Below are positions 17,237 through 25,455 of a DNA stretch of 64,000 bases, piece by piece (positions within the stretch are counted from its first letter, which is position 1; every line of letters begins with the position of its first letter). The stretch comes from Polaribacter sp. MED152. GTDB lineage: Bacteria; Bacteroidota; Bacteroidia; Flavobacteriales; Flavobacteriaceae. The position numbers and the translations under genes were made by a program. The notes beneath the pieces were generated by a model, which saw only the letters and a list, made by a program, of their open reading frames with translations, made no database searches and had not been told where the DNA came from. The stretch covers positions 2,614,501-2,678,500 of the forward strand of contig NC_020830.1 in the NCBI RefSeq assembly GCF_000152945.2, written 5' to 3'.

Positions 17237-17270
17237 AAACACCTCATTTTTATGAGGTGTTTTTTGTTTT
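17237..17270 (+). terminator. Rho-independent terminator after pckA
   Basis: A 9-bp stem, AACACCTCA with TGAGGTGTT, around a TTTTTA loop, followed by a T-rich tract. Confidence 0.85.
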
Positions 17271-17277
17271 AAAAAAG

Positions 17278-17285
17278 TATCTTTA
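17278..17285 (+). promoter_or_regulatory. Near-consensus -7 box (TATCTTTA) for the Nramp-pxpABC operon
   Basis: TATCTTTA matches TAnnTTTG at seven of eight positions and lies 21 bp before the Nramp-like ATG, immediately after the pckA terminator. Confidence 0.4.
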
Positions 17286-17306
17286 GTTCATAAAATTTTA
17301 AATGGA

Positions 17307-18533
17307 ATGATTAAAAAATGGTTTCAGAATATTGGTCCAGGTACTTTAGTAGCTGCTGCTTTCATTGGGCCAGGAACCGTAACTTTATGCACACTAGCAG
17401 GTGTAAACTTTGGGTTTAATCTGCTTTGGGCAATGTTGCTATCGATAATTGCAACTATAGTTTTACAAGAAATGGCTGCAAGATTGGGTGTCATTTCTCA
17501 AAAAGGCTTATCTGAAGTTATTAGAGAAGAAATTAAAGTTCCGTTTTTAAAACAATTCATTACACTATTAATTTTAGGAGCTATTGTAATTGGAAATGCC
17601 TCTTATGAAGCAGGAAATATTAGTGGTGGAATTCTAGGTTTAGAAACTGTTTTTGGTAAATTTATTTATAGTCTTGGAGAGCTCAATATCAACTTAATGA
17701 GTTACGTAATTGGTAGTATTGCCTTTCTATTATTATACATTGGTAATTATAAATTTTTAGAAAAGGCATTGGTTACTTTGGTGTTATTGATGAGTTTTTC
17801 TTTCGTGCTTACTGCAATTATTACTAAACCAAATATCATTTCTATTTTACAAGGATTATTTATTCCTAAATTTCCTGATCAGAGTTTACTAACTGTAATT
17901 GGTTTAATAGGTACAACTGTAGTGCCCTATAATTTGTTTTTACATGCTTCTTTAGTTAAAGAAAAATGGTATAAAAAAAAGGATTTTAAACTCGCTAAAA
18001 AAGATACAATTGTTTCTATCACATTAGGAGGTTTAGTTTCTATTGCCATTATTATTTCTGCAGCCTCTATACCTTCTAAGGATATTTTAAATGCGGCTGA
18101 TTTAGCTATAGGATTATCGCCTTTGTATGGAGAATTTGCCAAATATTTTTTAGCCCTTGGTTTATTTGCAGCAGGTATTACATCAGCAATTACAGCTCCT
18201 TTAGCAGCAGCTTATGTAGCCAAAGGTTGTTTGGGCTTCAAAGGTGGTTTGCAGTCTAAATGGTTCAGGTTAGTTTGGATTATTATATTAGTTCTGGGCG
18301 TTTTATTTTCCTCTGTAGGTATCAAACCAATTGAGATTATCAAGTTTGCTCAAATTGCAAATGGAATGTTATTGCCCATAATAGCAGGTATTTTATTATG
18401 GATTATGAATAAAAAGAATGTTTTAGGGAACTATGTAAATACTAAAACTCAGAATTTTATCGGTTTTATAATTTTGCTAATTTCGATTTTCTTAGGAGTA
18501 AAAGGAATTTTAAAAGTTTTTAATTTTATCTAA
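17307..18533 (+). CDS. Nramp-fold transporter with altered metal-site motifs (5-oxoprolinase operon)
   Basis: A 408-aa polytopic membrane protein with about 11 segments, related to Nramp (SLC11, LeuT fold). Canonical metal transporters have DPGN in TM1 and MPH in TM6. Here TM1 reads FIGPGTVTLCTLAG (GPGT in place of DPGN) and TM6 reads TVVPYNLFLHAS (VPY in place of MPH), so three of the usual Mn/Fe ligands are gone. The stop abuts the pxpA ATG with no gap, and pxpB and pxpC follow in overlap. A role in importing 5-oxoproline or a related compound, rather than metal, is a plausible inference. Automated annotation would call it a divalent metal transporter. Confidence 0.85.
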   Translation: MIKKWFQNIGPGTLVAAAFIGPGTVTLCTLAGVNFGFNLLWAMLLSIIATIVLQEMAARLGVISQKGLSEVIREEIKVPFLKQFITLLILGAIVIGNASYEAGNISGGILGLETVFGKFIYSLGELNINLMSYVIGSIAFLLLYIGNYKFLEKALVTLVLLMSFSFVLTAIITKPNIISILQGLFIPKFPDQSLLTVIGLIGTTVVPYNLFLHASLVKEKWYKKKDFKLAKKDTIVSITLGGLVSIAIIISAASIPSKDILNAADLAIGLSPLYGEFAKYFLALGLFAAGITSAITAPLAAAYVAKGCLGFKGGLQSKWFRLVWIIILVLGVLFSSVGIKPIEIIKFAQIANGMLLPIIAGILLWIMNKKNVLGNYVNTKTQNFIGFIILLISIFLGVKGILKVFNFI

Positions 18534-19265
18534 ATGAAAGTTGATATTAATTGTGATGTTGGAGAAGGAGTAGCCAATGAGCATTTGATAATGCCTTATA
18601 TATCATCTTGTAATATTGCTTGTGGAGGTCATTTTGGCGATAAACAAACCATTGATAAAACAATACAATTGGCTGTTGAAAATGGAGTTAAAATTGGTGC
18701 ACATCCTTCTTTTCCTGATAAAGAAAATTTTGGGAGAAGATTTATGGAGCTACCAAAAACTAAGCTGAAGGAAAGTATTACCCATCAATTAGATCTTTTT
18801 CTAGAAAGATTGTCTTTGGTGCAGAAAGAGTTACATCATATAAAACCTCATGGAGCTTTGTATAATGCCTTAGCAGTTGATGAGCAATTGGCAAAAACCA
18901 TTGTAGAGATTTTAAAACCCTATTTAAACAGTGCTTTTTTATACGTGCCTTATAATTCTGTAATTGCAAAAATTGCTTTACAAAGTGATATTAAAATAAA
19001 ATACGAAGCCTTTGCAGATAGAAATTATAATGATGATTTAACTCTAGTCTCTAGAATCGAAAAAAATGCATTGCTTGCAGATAAATCAGACGTGCTTAAT
19101 CATGTTATTTTTATTTTAAAGCATAATAAAGTAAAAACAATATCGGGCTTAAAGGTGCCAATTAAAGCTGATACTTTTTGCGTTCATGGAGATTCTGAAA
19201 ATGCTTTAGAAATAGTAAGCCATTTATATAGACAACTTCAAAAAGAAGGTTTTGTTATCAGATAA
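18534..19265 (+). CDS. pxpA: 5-oxoprolinase subunit PxpA (LamB/YcsF family)
   Basis: A 243-aa LamB/YcsF family protein. It starts with MKVDINCDVGEG and carries SCNIACGGHFGD, the IGAHPSFPDKENFGRR block and HIKPHGALYN, the conserved acidic and histidine motifs of the family. With PxpB and PxpC it forms the ATP-dependent 5-oxoprolinase that turns 5-oxoproline into glutamate. The start codon follows the Nramp-like stop directly, and the 3' end overlaps pxpB by 14 bp. Confidence 0.95.
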   Translation: MKVDINCDVGEGVANEHLIMPYISSCNIACGGHFGDKQTIDKTIQLAVENGVKIGAHPSFPDKENFGRRFMELPKTKLKESITHQLDLFLERLSLVQKELHHIKPHGALYNALAVDEQLAKTIVEILKPYLNSAFLYVPYNSVIAKIALQSDIKIKYEAFADRNYNDDLTLVSRIEKNALLADKSDVLNHVIFILKHNKVKTISGLKVPIKADTFCVHGDSENALEIVSHLYRQLQKEGFVIR

Positions 19266-19989
19266 AAATATCACATACAAGCAGTTTGGTCTTCAAGCAA
19301 TTCTTATAGAATGGCCTGCAATTATTAATGATGAAATTTTTGAGGATATTTTAGTATTCAAAACGAAACTATTAAAAAGACATAGTTCAAAAATTGTAGA
19401 CGTAATTCAAGGTTATAATTCGTTAACCTTAGTATATAACTCACTCGTTAGTAATTTTAATGAAGAGGTAGAAGCTTTACAAACTATTTACAAAACAAAT
19501 TCAGAACCTTTAAAACAAGTAAATCTTGTATGGGAAATACCTGTATGTTATGATTTGCAGTTTGGTATAGATTTACAGGAAATTGCCTTACAATCAAGCT
19601 TAAAAGTTGAGGAGGTAATTGAGTTACATACCAATAGTATTTATAAAGTTTACTTCATTGGTTTTCTTCCAGGCTTTTTATATTTAGGAGGTTTGAATGA
19701 GCAACTATATTTTGATAGAAAACCAAATCCTAGATTAAGAGTTCCTAAAGGAGCTGTGGCTATTGGAGGTAAACAAACAGGAATTTATCCTAATATTTCT
19801 TCTGGAGGTTGGAATATTATTGGTAATACTCCAATTGATTTTTTTGATATTGAAAAAGAGAATCCTTGCTTTGCAAAGCCTGGTGATTTTATAAGATTTA
19901 AGGCAGTTTCTCTTAAAGAATACAATGAAATTGTAGTGCAAATCAAACAAAATAAATACGAATTGATTAATACTTTACATCATGCTTAA
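19252..19989 (+). CDS. pxpB: 5-oxoprolinase subunit PxpB
   Basis: A 245-aa carboxyltransferase subdomain C/D protein (KipI-like). The hallmark segment YFIGFLPGFLYLGGL is near residue 140, followed by NPRLRVPKGAVAIGGKQTGIYP and a SGGWNIIGNTP block. TTG at 19252 is the only usable start and lies within the pxpA 3' end (14-bp overlap), suggesting translational coupling. The ORF ends overlapping pxpC by 8 bp. Confidence 0.93.
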   Translation: MLSDKNITYKQFGLQAILIEWPAIINDEIFEDILVFKTKLLKRHSSKIVDVIQGYNSLTLVYNSLVSNFNEEVEALQTIYKTNSEPLKQVNLVWEIPVCYDLQFGIDLQEIALQSSLKVEEVIELHTNSIYKVYFIGFLPGFLYLGGLNEQLYFDRKPNPRLRVPKGAVAIGGKQTGIYPNISSGGWNIIGNTPIDFFDIEKENPCFAKPGDFIRFKAVSLKEYNEIVVQIKQNKYELINTLHHA

Positions 19990-20833
19990 AGTTTTAAAAG
20001 CAGGTTTTTTAAGTAGTATTCAAGATAAAGGTAGGTTTGGTTTTGCTGCTTTAGGATTGCCAAATTCAGGAGCTATGGATTCGTATTCTGCAGATTTGGC
20101 AAATGCTATTTTAAACAATGAAGTTCATGATGCAGTTTTAGAAATAACCTTAGGGAATTGTGAATTTCAATGCTTAACTGATACCGTAATTTGTATTACA
20201 GGTGCAGATGTAAATGCAACTATAAACGGGTTGCCAATTTCACTCAATAAAAAGATATCAATAGTTAAAAATGACATCCTAACTTTTGGAAAGGTAAACT
20301 ATGGTGTTCGATCTTACTTGGCCTTAAAAGGCGGATTTTTAACAGAGAAGCAATTAAATAGCAGAAGTCTTTATCCTAATATTACTAAACAGGCACTTTT
20401 AAAAAAAGGAGACTTATTACCTTATCAAGAATATAAAGAAAAAAGTTTTGGAAATCAATCATCTATAAAAACCATTAAAAATCATTTTACGAATACAGAA
20501 ATAACTTGTTATGAAGGGCCTGAGTTTGGTTTGTTGAAAGATCATCAAAAAGAATTTTTGCAAAACACCACATTTACAATTTCTAGAGACAATTCTAGAA
20601 TGGGTTATAAATTGAAAGAAGAAATGCAAAATACTTTGCCACAAATACTTACGTCATCTGTTTTGCCAGGCACAGTGCAGCTTACACCTTCTGGAGTATT
20701 AATTGTATTAATGAGAGATTGTCAAACAACAGGTGGTTACCCAAGAATACTGCAACTAACAGAAAAATCAATAAATCAATTAGCGCAAAAAACTAGTTTA
20801 GATTTTTTTAAATTTGTAGTGAAACTCATTTGA
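19982..20833 (+). CDS. pxpC: 5-oxoprolinase subunit PxpC
   Basis: A 283-aa biotin-dependent carboxyltransferase-like protein (KipA/PxpC). Conserved blocks are the N-terminal FLSSIQDKGRFGFAALGLPNSGAMD, the ITGADVNATINGLP region, and the C-terminal LTPSGVLIVLMRDCQTTGGYPRI. It completes the PxpABC 5-oxoprolinase. It overlaps pxpB by 8 bp. Its TGA stop is part of the distal regulatory box of the downstream YtxH promoter, so the transcription units are packed tightly here. Confidence 0.93.
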   Translation: MLKVLKAGFLSSIQDKGRFGFAALGLPNSGAMDSYSADLANAILNNEVHDAVLEITLGNCEFQCLTDTVICITGADVNATINGLPISLNKKISIVKNDILTFGKVNYGVRSYLALKGGFLTEKQLNSRSLYPNITKQALLKKGDLLPYQEYKEKSFGNQSSIKTIKNHFTNTEITCYEGPEFGLLKDHQKEFLQNTTFTISRDNSRMGYKLKEEMQNTLPQILTSSVLPGTVQLTPSGVLIVLMRDCQTTGGYPRILQLTEKSINQLAQKTSLDFFKFVVKLI

Positions 20834-20887
20834 GTTAAAGTTTCATTTTTATGAGTTAAGTTAAAGTGTGGCTCTAAGATATCTTTG
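20831..20887 (+). promoter_or_regulatory. Shared-regulon promoter of the YtxH operon: 21-bp direct repeat plus -7 box
   Basis: TGAGTTAA at 20831, an identical TGAGTTAA at 20852 (21 bp apart), then TATCTTTG at 20880, 28 bp after the second copy. The -7 region (TATCTTTGTAGTGT) is identical to that before 25456, and AAGTTGAACAAT occurs in both leaders (20915-20926 and 25425-25436). There is no -33 TTG, which fits activator dependence. Confidence 0.8.
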
Positions 20888-20943
20888 TAGTGTGTTTGAT
20901 TAAGCACAAAAAATAAGTTGAACAATTAAAAAAATCAAAAACC

Positions 20944-21300
20944 ATGAGTAATTTATCAAATTTTGTATTAGGTGCTGCAGTAGGTAGTATTTTAGGTATT
21001 TTATATGCTCCTGATAAAGGAGAAGAAACTAGAAAGAAATTAATGGCTGAAGCTTTAGTGGCTAAAGATAAACTTGCAGAAACTGCAGAAGAAGTTAAAA
21101 GCCAAGTGAGTTCTACAGTATCTAATCAAAAACATAATTTAGAAACTCAGTTAGAAAGTGTAATGTCTAATGTTAGCTATAAAGCTGAAGATGTAATTAC
21201 TACACTAGAAAGAAAATTGAGTGAATTAAAAGAGAAAAATAAGCATCTACAAAAAAATACGGTAGAGGATTTAGAAGATAAATTTAATCAAACTGTATAA
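20944..21300 (+). CDS. YtxH domain protein
   Basis: A 118-aa YtxH-type protein. A single N-terminal membrane helix with small residues (FVLGAAVGSILGILYAPDKGEETRKKL) is followed by a long charged coiled coil. The family is linked to general stress in Firmicutes and is common in Bacteroidota envelope-stress clusters; the biochemical role is unknown. It is first in a four-gene unit with a holin-like protein, a small helical protein and a lipoprotein, under the repeat-bearing promoter at 20831. Confidence 0.88.
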   Translation: MSNLSNFVLGAAVGSILGILYAPDKGEETRKKLMAEALVAKDKLAETAEEVKSQVSSTVSNQKHNLETQLESVMSNVSYKAEDVITTLERKLSELKEKNKHLQKNTVEDLEDKFNQTV

Positions 21301-21305
21301 TATAG

Positions 21306-21701
21306 ATGTTCAATCAAGAAACTAAAAATAGCACTTCAGATAGTACTATAGACATAGCAAAAAGATATTCAGAAACTTCATACAAGTATATAAAACTTAA
21401 GACTTTTCATTTGCTTACCTCTAATATAGCTTTATTGGCTAAGGTGTTTGTTATTGGAATCTTGTTTTTAATCTCAATATTATTTTTATCTATTTCAGGA
21501 GCTTTAGCAATAGGTAGCGCTTTAAATAGTATGCCTTTAGGATTTTTAAGTATTTTCTTAATATTCTTAATATTTGCATTTATTGCTTTTCTTCTAAGAA
21601 AGAAAATAAACAAAGCTGTAATTACCACTTTTGCAGATAAGTTCTTTAGTGCAGAAGATAGCTTGACACCTAAAGAAATAGTTAAAAACAAATCAAACTA
21701 A
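21306..21701 (+). CDS. Phage-holin-like (DUF1469 type) membrane protein
   Basis: A 131-aa protein with an amphipathic N-terminal half (YSETSYKYIKLKTFHLL) and two transmembrane helices around residues 38-95, followed by a basic segment. This resembles the putative holin superfamily/DUF1469 proteins commonly annotated next to YtxH genes. No phage genes are nearby, so a lytic role is unlikely; membrane or envelope stress is more plausible. It starts 5 bp after the YtxH stop. Confidence 0.75.
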   Translation: MFNQETKNSTSDSTIDIAKRYSETSYKYIKLKTFHLLTSNIALLAKVFVIGILFLISILFLSISGALAIGSALNSMPLGFLSIFLIFLIFAFIAFLLRKKINKAVITTFADKFFSAEDSLTPKEIVKNKSN

Positions 21702-21711
21702 AACATTAATA

Positions 21712-21912
21712 ATGAAATCATACCAAAACTTCGAGCAAATAGAATATGACCTGAAGGTTTTAAGCTTAGAAAGGCAAATTGCTTATCAAGAATTAAAAGG
21801 AGTAAAACAAGATTTTGAAGAAACCTTAAAACCTATGAATATTTTGGGAGGTGCTTTGAAATTTTTAGGAAAGTATGGAGCTTTATTATTAGTTAAGAAA
21901 TTTTTTAAATAA
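21712..21912 (+). CDS. Small helical protein (DUF6327-like)
   Basis: A 66-aa protein with a charged helical N-terminus (FEQIEYDLKVLSLERQIAYQELK) and a hydrophobic C-terminal helix (LGGALKFLGKYGALLLVKKFF). It resembles the small DUF6327-type proteins found after YtxH and holin-like genes in flavobacteria; the family name is from memory and uncertain. It lies 10 bp after the previous gene. Confidence 0.7.
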   Translation: MKSYQNFEQIEYDLKVLSLERQIAYQELKGVKQDFEETLKPMNILGGALKFLGKYGALLLVKKFFK

Positions 21913-21936
21913 AATTAATTAAACAAAAAAAATATT

Positions 21937-22521
21937 ATGAAAAAAGTAATTATGACAATCATGACAGCTGCTGTATTAGTAAGTTGTGATGTAGACCAAA
22001 CTAAGAAAACGAAATTACCAGAAGTAGATGTAGATATTGATACAGAAGCAGGGCAATTACCAGCTTTTGATGTAGACTGGGCAGAAGTTAATGTAGGTAC
22101 AACAACAAAAATGGTAACAGTACCAAAAGTAGTTGTAGTAATGGAGGAGGTTGAGGTAGAAGTACCTTATGTAGATGTAGAAATGCCAGATGATGTAGAT
22201 GGCGAAAAAGAAGAACAAACTTTAATGGTAGAAGCAGAGGTTTCAGATAAGGAACATGCTATTGAAATTAAAGAAATTAGAGCAATGAATAACAACCTAA
22301 TTGTAATTTCTGAATTAGAAGAAATGACAACAAGTTTAGGCGATAAAAAAATTAGAGTATCTGATCAAGTTACTTTAAATGCTCCAGATATGAATGTAAA
22401 ATACTATGTTATTGGTGAAAGACCAGATAGAGTATTTAACACAAAATACAAGTACTATTCAGACATGAATACCTTAAACGAAAAATTAGGAAATGATTAT
22501 AAAGTTATCTATACCAAATAA
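21937..22521 (+). CDS. Hypothetical acidic lipoprotein of the YtxH operon
   Basis: A 194-aa protein with a lipoprotein signal (MKKVIMTIMTAAVLVSCD, Cys at about residue 17). The mature part is strongly acidic and Val/Asp/Glu-rich, with repetitive VDVDID and MEEVEVEVPYVDVEMPDDVDG tracts. A more globular C-terminal half follows (KYYVIGERPDRVFN). I recognise no family. It is last in the YtxH unit, 24 bp after the small helical protein, and ends at a strong terminator. Confidence 0.75.
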   Translation: MKKVIMTIMTAAVLVSCDVDQTKKTKLPEVDVDIDTEAGQLPAFDVDWAEVNVGTTTKMVTVPKVVVVMEEVEVEVPYVDVEMPDDVDGEKEEQTLMVEAEVSDKEHAIEIKEIRAMNNNLIVISELEEMTTSLGDKKIRVSDQVTLNAPDMNVKYYVIGERPDRVFNTKYKYYSDMNTLNEKLGNDYKVIYTK

Positions 22522-22544
22522 TTTTATAATGGTTGGTTGATTTT

Positions 22545-22580
22545 AAAGCCTTGATATTTTATAATATCAAGGCTTTTTTA
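22545..22580 (+). terminator. Bidirectional terminator between the YtxH operon and the AraC gene
   Basis: A perfect 13-bp stem, AAAGCCTTGATAT with ATATCAAGGCTTT, around TTTATA. T-rich on the plus strand, it sits between convergent stops and can serve both sides. Confidence 0.85.
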
Positions 22581-23606
22581 TTACGCTACTTTTTTTAATT
22601 TTTTTTTAAAACTGTTGGGTGTAATATTATATTTTTCTTTAAAAATTTTAGAAAAATAACTTCGGCTACTAAACCCTATACTATAAACGATTTGAGAAAT
22701 ATTTAAATCAGAGTTTTTAAGCATATCTCTGGCACTCTCCAAACGCACATGTCTAATATATTCTGTTACTGTTCGTTTATATAAATACTTAAAACCTTCT
22801 TGCAATTTGGCTTGAGTTAAACCAGATTTAAATGAAAGCTGATTTAAAGAATATTCCTTGGCAGGATTTTTTAAAATAGCATTACCAATTTTTCGCACAA
22901 TTTTTAAATCGCTCTTGTTGATACCTTCTGGTAACTTTGTACCAGATAAAATTCTGTTGTGTTGTTGAATATGCATAGACAAAATCTCATAAATTCTAGC
23001 TTCAATTTTTAGAATTCGCAACATGCCTTTGGCTTTTATTTTATGCATTCCATTAATCAAATCTGCCATTTTAAGATTTAATGTTCCATAACTAGAAAAT
23101 CTATTTTCATGATCTGTATCTACAAAAACTTCATAAAGTTGTGTGTTTAGTGTTGAGACATTTGTAGTTCTTTTTTTCAAAAATTGTTTTCTAACAATCT
23201 GTATGATATTGATTTCTAACTTTTCATCTTTGGGAAAAATAATATCATTATAACCACCATCTTTATTGGTGAAAATTAAAGATTGAAATTGCCCAACTTC
23301 TTTGATGGTATTATGAATGCCGAATTTATGTTTTAAACTTCCAAGGGAAGGATAAATAAATCGAATAGGATTAAAATCTTCTTGAGATTGAATATGAAGA
23401 AATAATTCTTTGTGAAATTTAATATTAAAATCTAAAAGATTCACACCCCAGTCAAAGGGTATATATCTAATAGATCCTATCGCATTTTCATTATTTATGG
23501 TAAGTACAAATTCGCTCCATCTTTCAGTAATTTCGCCACCAATAGCCTCTTGTAATTGCTCTAAAAAGTCTATAGGACCATCAGCATTAATTTCAACATT
23601 TATCAT
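22581..23606 (-). CDS. AraC family transcriptional regulator
   Basis: A 341-aa regulator. The C-terminal 100 residues are an AraC/XylS double helix-turn-helix: YSLNQLSFKSGLTQAKLQEGFKYLY for the first HTH, and LNISQIVYSIGFSSRSYFSKIFKEKYNITPNSFK for the second. The N-terminal 220 residues are a sensory domain I cannot place, and no membrane segment is visible. AraC dimers typically bind direct repeats about 21 bp apart, the spacing found in the promoters around this gene (20831, 23692, 25309, 25979), making it the leading local candidate for their activator. That link is inference. Its own promoter lacks the repeat; a weak GATATTTG box lies at 23647-23654. Confidence 0.9.
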   Translation of the reverse strand: MINVEINADGPIDFLEQLQEAIGGEITERWSEFVLTINNENAIGSIRYIPFDWGVNLLDFNIKFHKELFLHIQSQEDFNPIRFIYPSLGSLKHKFGIHNTIKEVGQFQSLIFTNKDGGYNDIIFPKDEKLEINIIQIVRKQFLKKRTTNVSTLNTQLYEVFVDTDHENRFSSYGTLNLKMADLINGMHKIKAKGMLRILKIEARIYEILSMHIQQHNRILSGTKLPEGINKSDLKIVRKIGNAILKNPAKEYSLNQLSFKSGLTQAKLQEGFKYLYKRTVTEYIRHVRLESARDMLKNSDLNISQIVYSIGFSSRSYFSKIFKEKYNITPNSFKKKLKKVA

Positions 23607-23691
23607 AATATTTATGTCTAGTGTTTGTCTAAATTTAAATGAAAAACAAATATCAGTAAAGGTAGTTTAAAATTAAATGCACATGCCTGAT

Positions 23692-23748
23692 TCGATTAAT
23701 ATTTAGTTGAAATGCGTTAATAAAAACCTGCTGAAGAATTTATTTTTG
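23692..23748 (+). promoter_or_regulatory. Probable shared-regulon promoter of hemerythrin-topoisomerase IB
   Basis: TATTTTTG (23741-23748) is preceded by TGCGTTAA starting exactly 28 bp upstream (23713), and by the weaker TCGATTAA 21 bp further up (23692). The proximal box fits the regulon consensus at 7 of 8 positions and the distal one at 5 of 8. Confidence 0.5.
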
Positions 23749-23773
23749 AGTAAATCAATAAAAAAAAACCACT

Positions 23774-24208
23774 ATGAATATTTTTGAACAAATTAGAAAA
23801 GATCATGACACTCAAAGAGATCTTTTAGACAAGTTAGTAGACACTTCAGGCGATTCTAAAAAGAGAGATGAAATTTATAAGGCTTTAAAAAAGGAATTAG
23901 AAGTACATGCAGATGCAGAAGAAAGACATTTTTACAAGCCCTTAATTAGTAATGACATGATGCAAGAAAAAGCGAGACATGGAATTGCAGAACATCATGA
24001 AATTGATGAATTGATAGAAAAGTTAGATGATACAGATTATGACTCATCTGCTTGGCTAAAATTTGCCAAACAATTAAAAGAAAAAGTAGAACATCATTTA
24101 GAAGATGAAGAACAGGTGTTTTTTCAATTGGCAGGTAAAGTATTTACTGAAAAAGAGAAAACATCATTAGCAAAGGACTATACAAATTATATGGAGCAAA
24201 ATTTATAG
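23774..24208 (+). CDS. Hemerythrin HHE domain protein
   Basis: A 144-aa four-helix protein with the His/Glu pattern of hemerythrin: IRKDHDTQRDLLDKL in helix 1, HADAEERHFYKPL in helix 2, GIAEHHEIDELIEKL in helix 3 and VEHHLEDEEQVFF in helix 4. A non-heme di-iron site is expected, with roles in oxygen, NO or iron handling and oxidative stress. It is cytoplasmic. The topoisomerase IB gene starts 3 bp after the stop, so the two are cotranscribed. Confidence 0.93.
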   Translation: MNIFEQIRKDHDTQRDLLDKLVDTSGDSKKRDEIYKALKKELEVHADAEERHFYKPLISNDMMQEKARHGIAEHHEIDELIEKLDDTDYDSSAWLKFAKQLKEKVEHHLEDEEQVFFQLAGKVFTEKEKTSLAKDYTNYMEQNL

Positions 24209-24211
24209 TAC

Positions 24212-25297
24212 ATGATAAAAGTTATAGATAAATCTCTTGTAAAAAATATTTTCACCAAGCCAGAAGACTTTTTAGAGTACTTTGATTTGGTTTATGTAAA
24301 TGATTTTAATTTATCTATAAATCGTGTTAAGAAAGGCAAAACCTTTGCTTATCAAAAAGCAGGTGCTTTTGTGTCAGATCAAAATGTACTGAAAAGAATT
24401 CAAACTTTGGTGATACCTCCAATGTGGAAAAAAGTTAGAATTTCTGATTTAGATAATGGGCATTTACAAGCTGTGGGCAGAGATGCAAAAGGTAGAAAAC
24501 AATACAGATATCATTCTAAATGGAATGCTGTAAGAAACAAAACCAAGTTTATTAAAATGATAGATTTTGGAAAGAATCTACCAAAAATTAGAAGTAAAGT
24601 AAATAAGGATTTAGAACAACCTACTTGGACTAAAAACAAAGTTTTGGCTTTAATTGTAAAATTACTTGAAGAAACTCATATAAGAATTGGTAACACTCAA
24701 TATGCAAAGCGCAATAAAACCTATGGCATTACAACTTTAAGAACAAAGCATCTTACCAAAGAGAATAACAAAATAAGGTTTGAATTTGTTGGTAAAAGAG
24801 GTAAAGAACATAAAATTACATTAAGGAATAAGAAGCTAATTAAGTTGGTGAATCAATGTCAAGAAATTCCTGGCTGGAAGCTCTTTCAGTATTATGATGA
24901 AGATGGAATCAAAAAGGAAATAGACAGCAGTTCTGTTAATGAATACATTCACAATTTATGTGGAGAATTATTTACGGCCAAAGATTTTAGAACGTGGTCT
25001 GCATCTTTAATTGCTTTTAATACTCTAATGGATTTTGGAATTGAGAAAGAAGAAAATCAAAATAAGAAAAATAGGCTACAAGCAATAGATGTTGTAGCTA
25101 AGGAATTAGGAAACACCAGAAATGTTTCTCGTAAATATTACATACATCCCCATATTCTAAAAACCTATGAGGACTCTAGTATCAACACTTATTTTAAGCA
25201 AGTAGAAAATGATAAGAAAATTTACACCAATTTTTCACATTCAGAAAAAGCAATGATGACTTTATTAGAAGATTATAATCCTGTAATTGATATCTAA
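24212..25297 (+). CDS. DNA topoisomerase IB (poxvirus/bacterial type)
   Basis: A 361-aa type IB topoisomerase that relaxes supercoils through a 3'-phosphotyrosyl intermediate. It has an N-terminal domain with LVIPPMWKKVRIS and QAVGRDAKGRKQYRYH, catalytic-domain motifs including ETHIRIGNTQYAKRNKTYGITTLR and FVGKRGKEH, and the Tyr nucleophile region NVSRKYYIHPHIL. Bacterial homologs often sit in stress or nonessential clusters. Here it is coupled to hemerythrin (3-bp gap) and followed by the second PA2169-type gene. Confidence 0.95.
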   Translation: MIKVIDKSLVKNIFTKPEDFLEYFDLVYVNDFNLSINRVKKGKTFAYQKAGAFVSDQNVLKRIQTLVIPPMWKKVRISDLDNGHLQAVGRDAKGRKQYRYHSKWNAVRNKTKFIKMIDFGKNLPKIRSKVNKDLEQPTWTKNKVLALIVKLLEETHIRIGNTQYAKRNKTYGITTLRTKHLTKENNKIRFEFVGKRGKEHKITLRNKKLIKLVNQCQEIPGWKLFQYYDEDGIKKEIDSSSVNEYIHNLCGELFTAKDFRTWSASLIAFNTLMDFGIEKEENQNKKNRLQAIDVVAKELGNTRNVSRKYYIHPHILKTYEDSSINTYFKQVENDKKIYTNFSHSEKAMMTLLEDYNPVIDI

Positions 25298-25308
25298 CAA
25301 ATATCATA

Positions 25309-25365
25309 TGAGTCAAGTTCAATTTCGAATGAACAAAGACAAACCCTTTAAAGCTTATATCTTTG
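25309..25365 (+). promoter_or_regulatory. Shared-regulon promoter of the second PA2169-type gene
   Basis: TGAGTCAA at 25309, TGAACAAA at 25330 (21 bp apart), and TATCTTTG at 25358 (28 bp on). The proximal box is identical to that of the paralogous gene at 10611, and the -7 region is identical to that of the YtxH operon. Confidence 0.8.
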
Positions 25366-25395
25366 TAGTGTAAGAAAAAGAAAGCAAAAAATTGC

Positions 25396-25419
25396 AAGAT
25401 GTAAACTGTTCAGCATCTT
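25396..25419 (+). promoter_or_regulatory. Conserved 5' leader hairpin of the second PA2169-type gene
   Basis: AAGATG (25396-25401) pairs with CATCTT (25414-25419) around a 12-nt loop. The element is nearly the same as that at 11095-11118 in the leader of the paralog, and there is no T-run. Confidence 0.5.
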
Positions 25420-25455
25420 TAAACAAGTTGAACAATCACGTAAAATTTAAATGAA

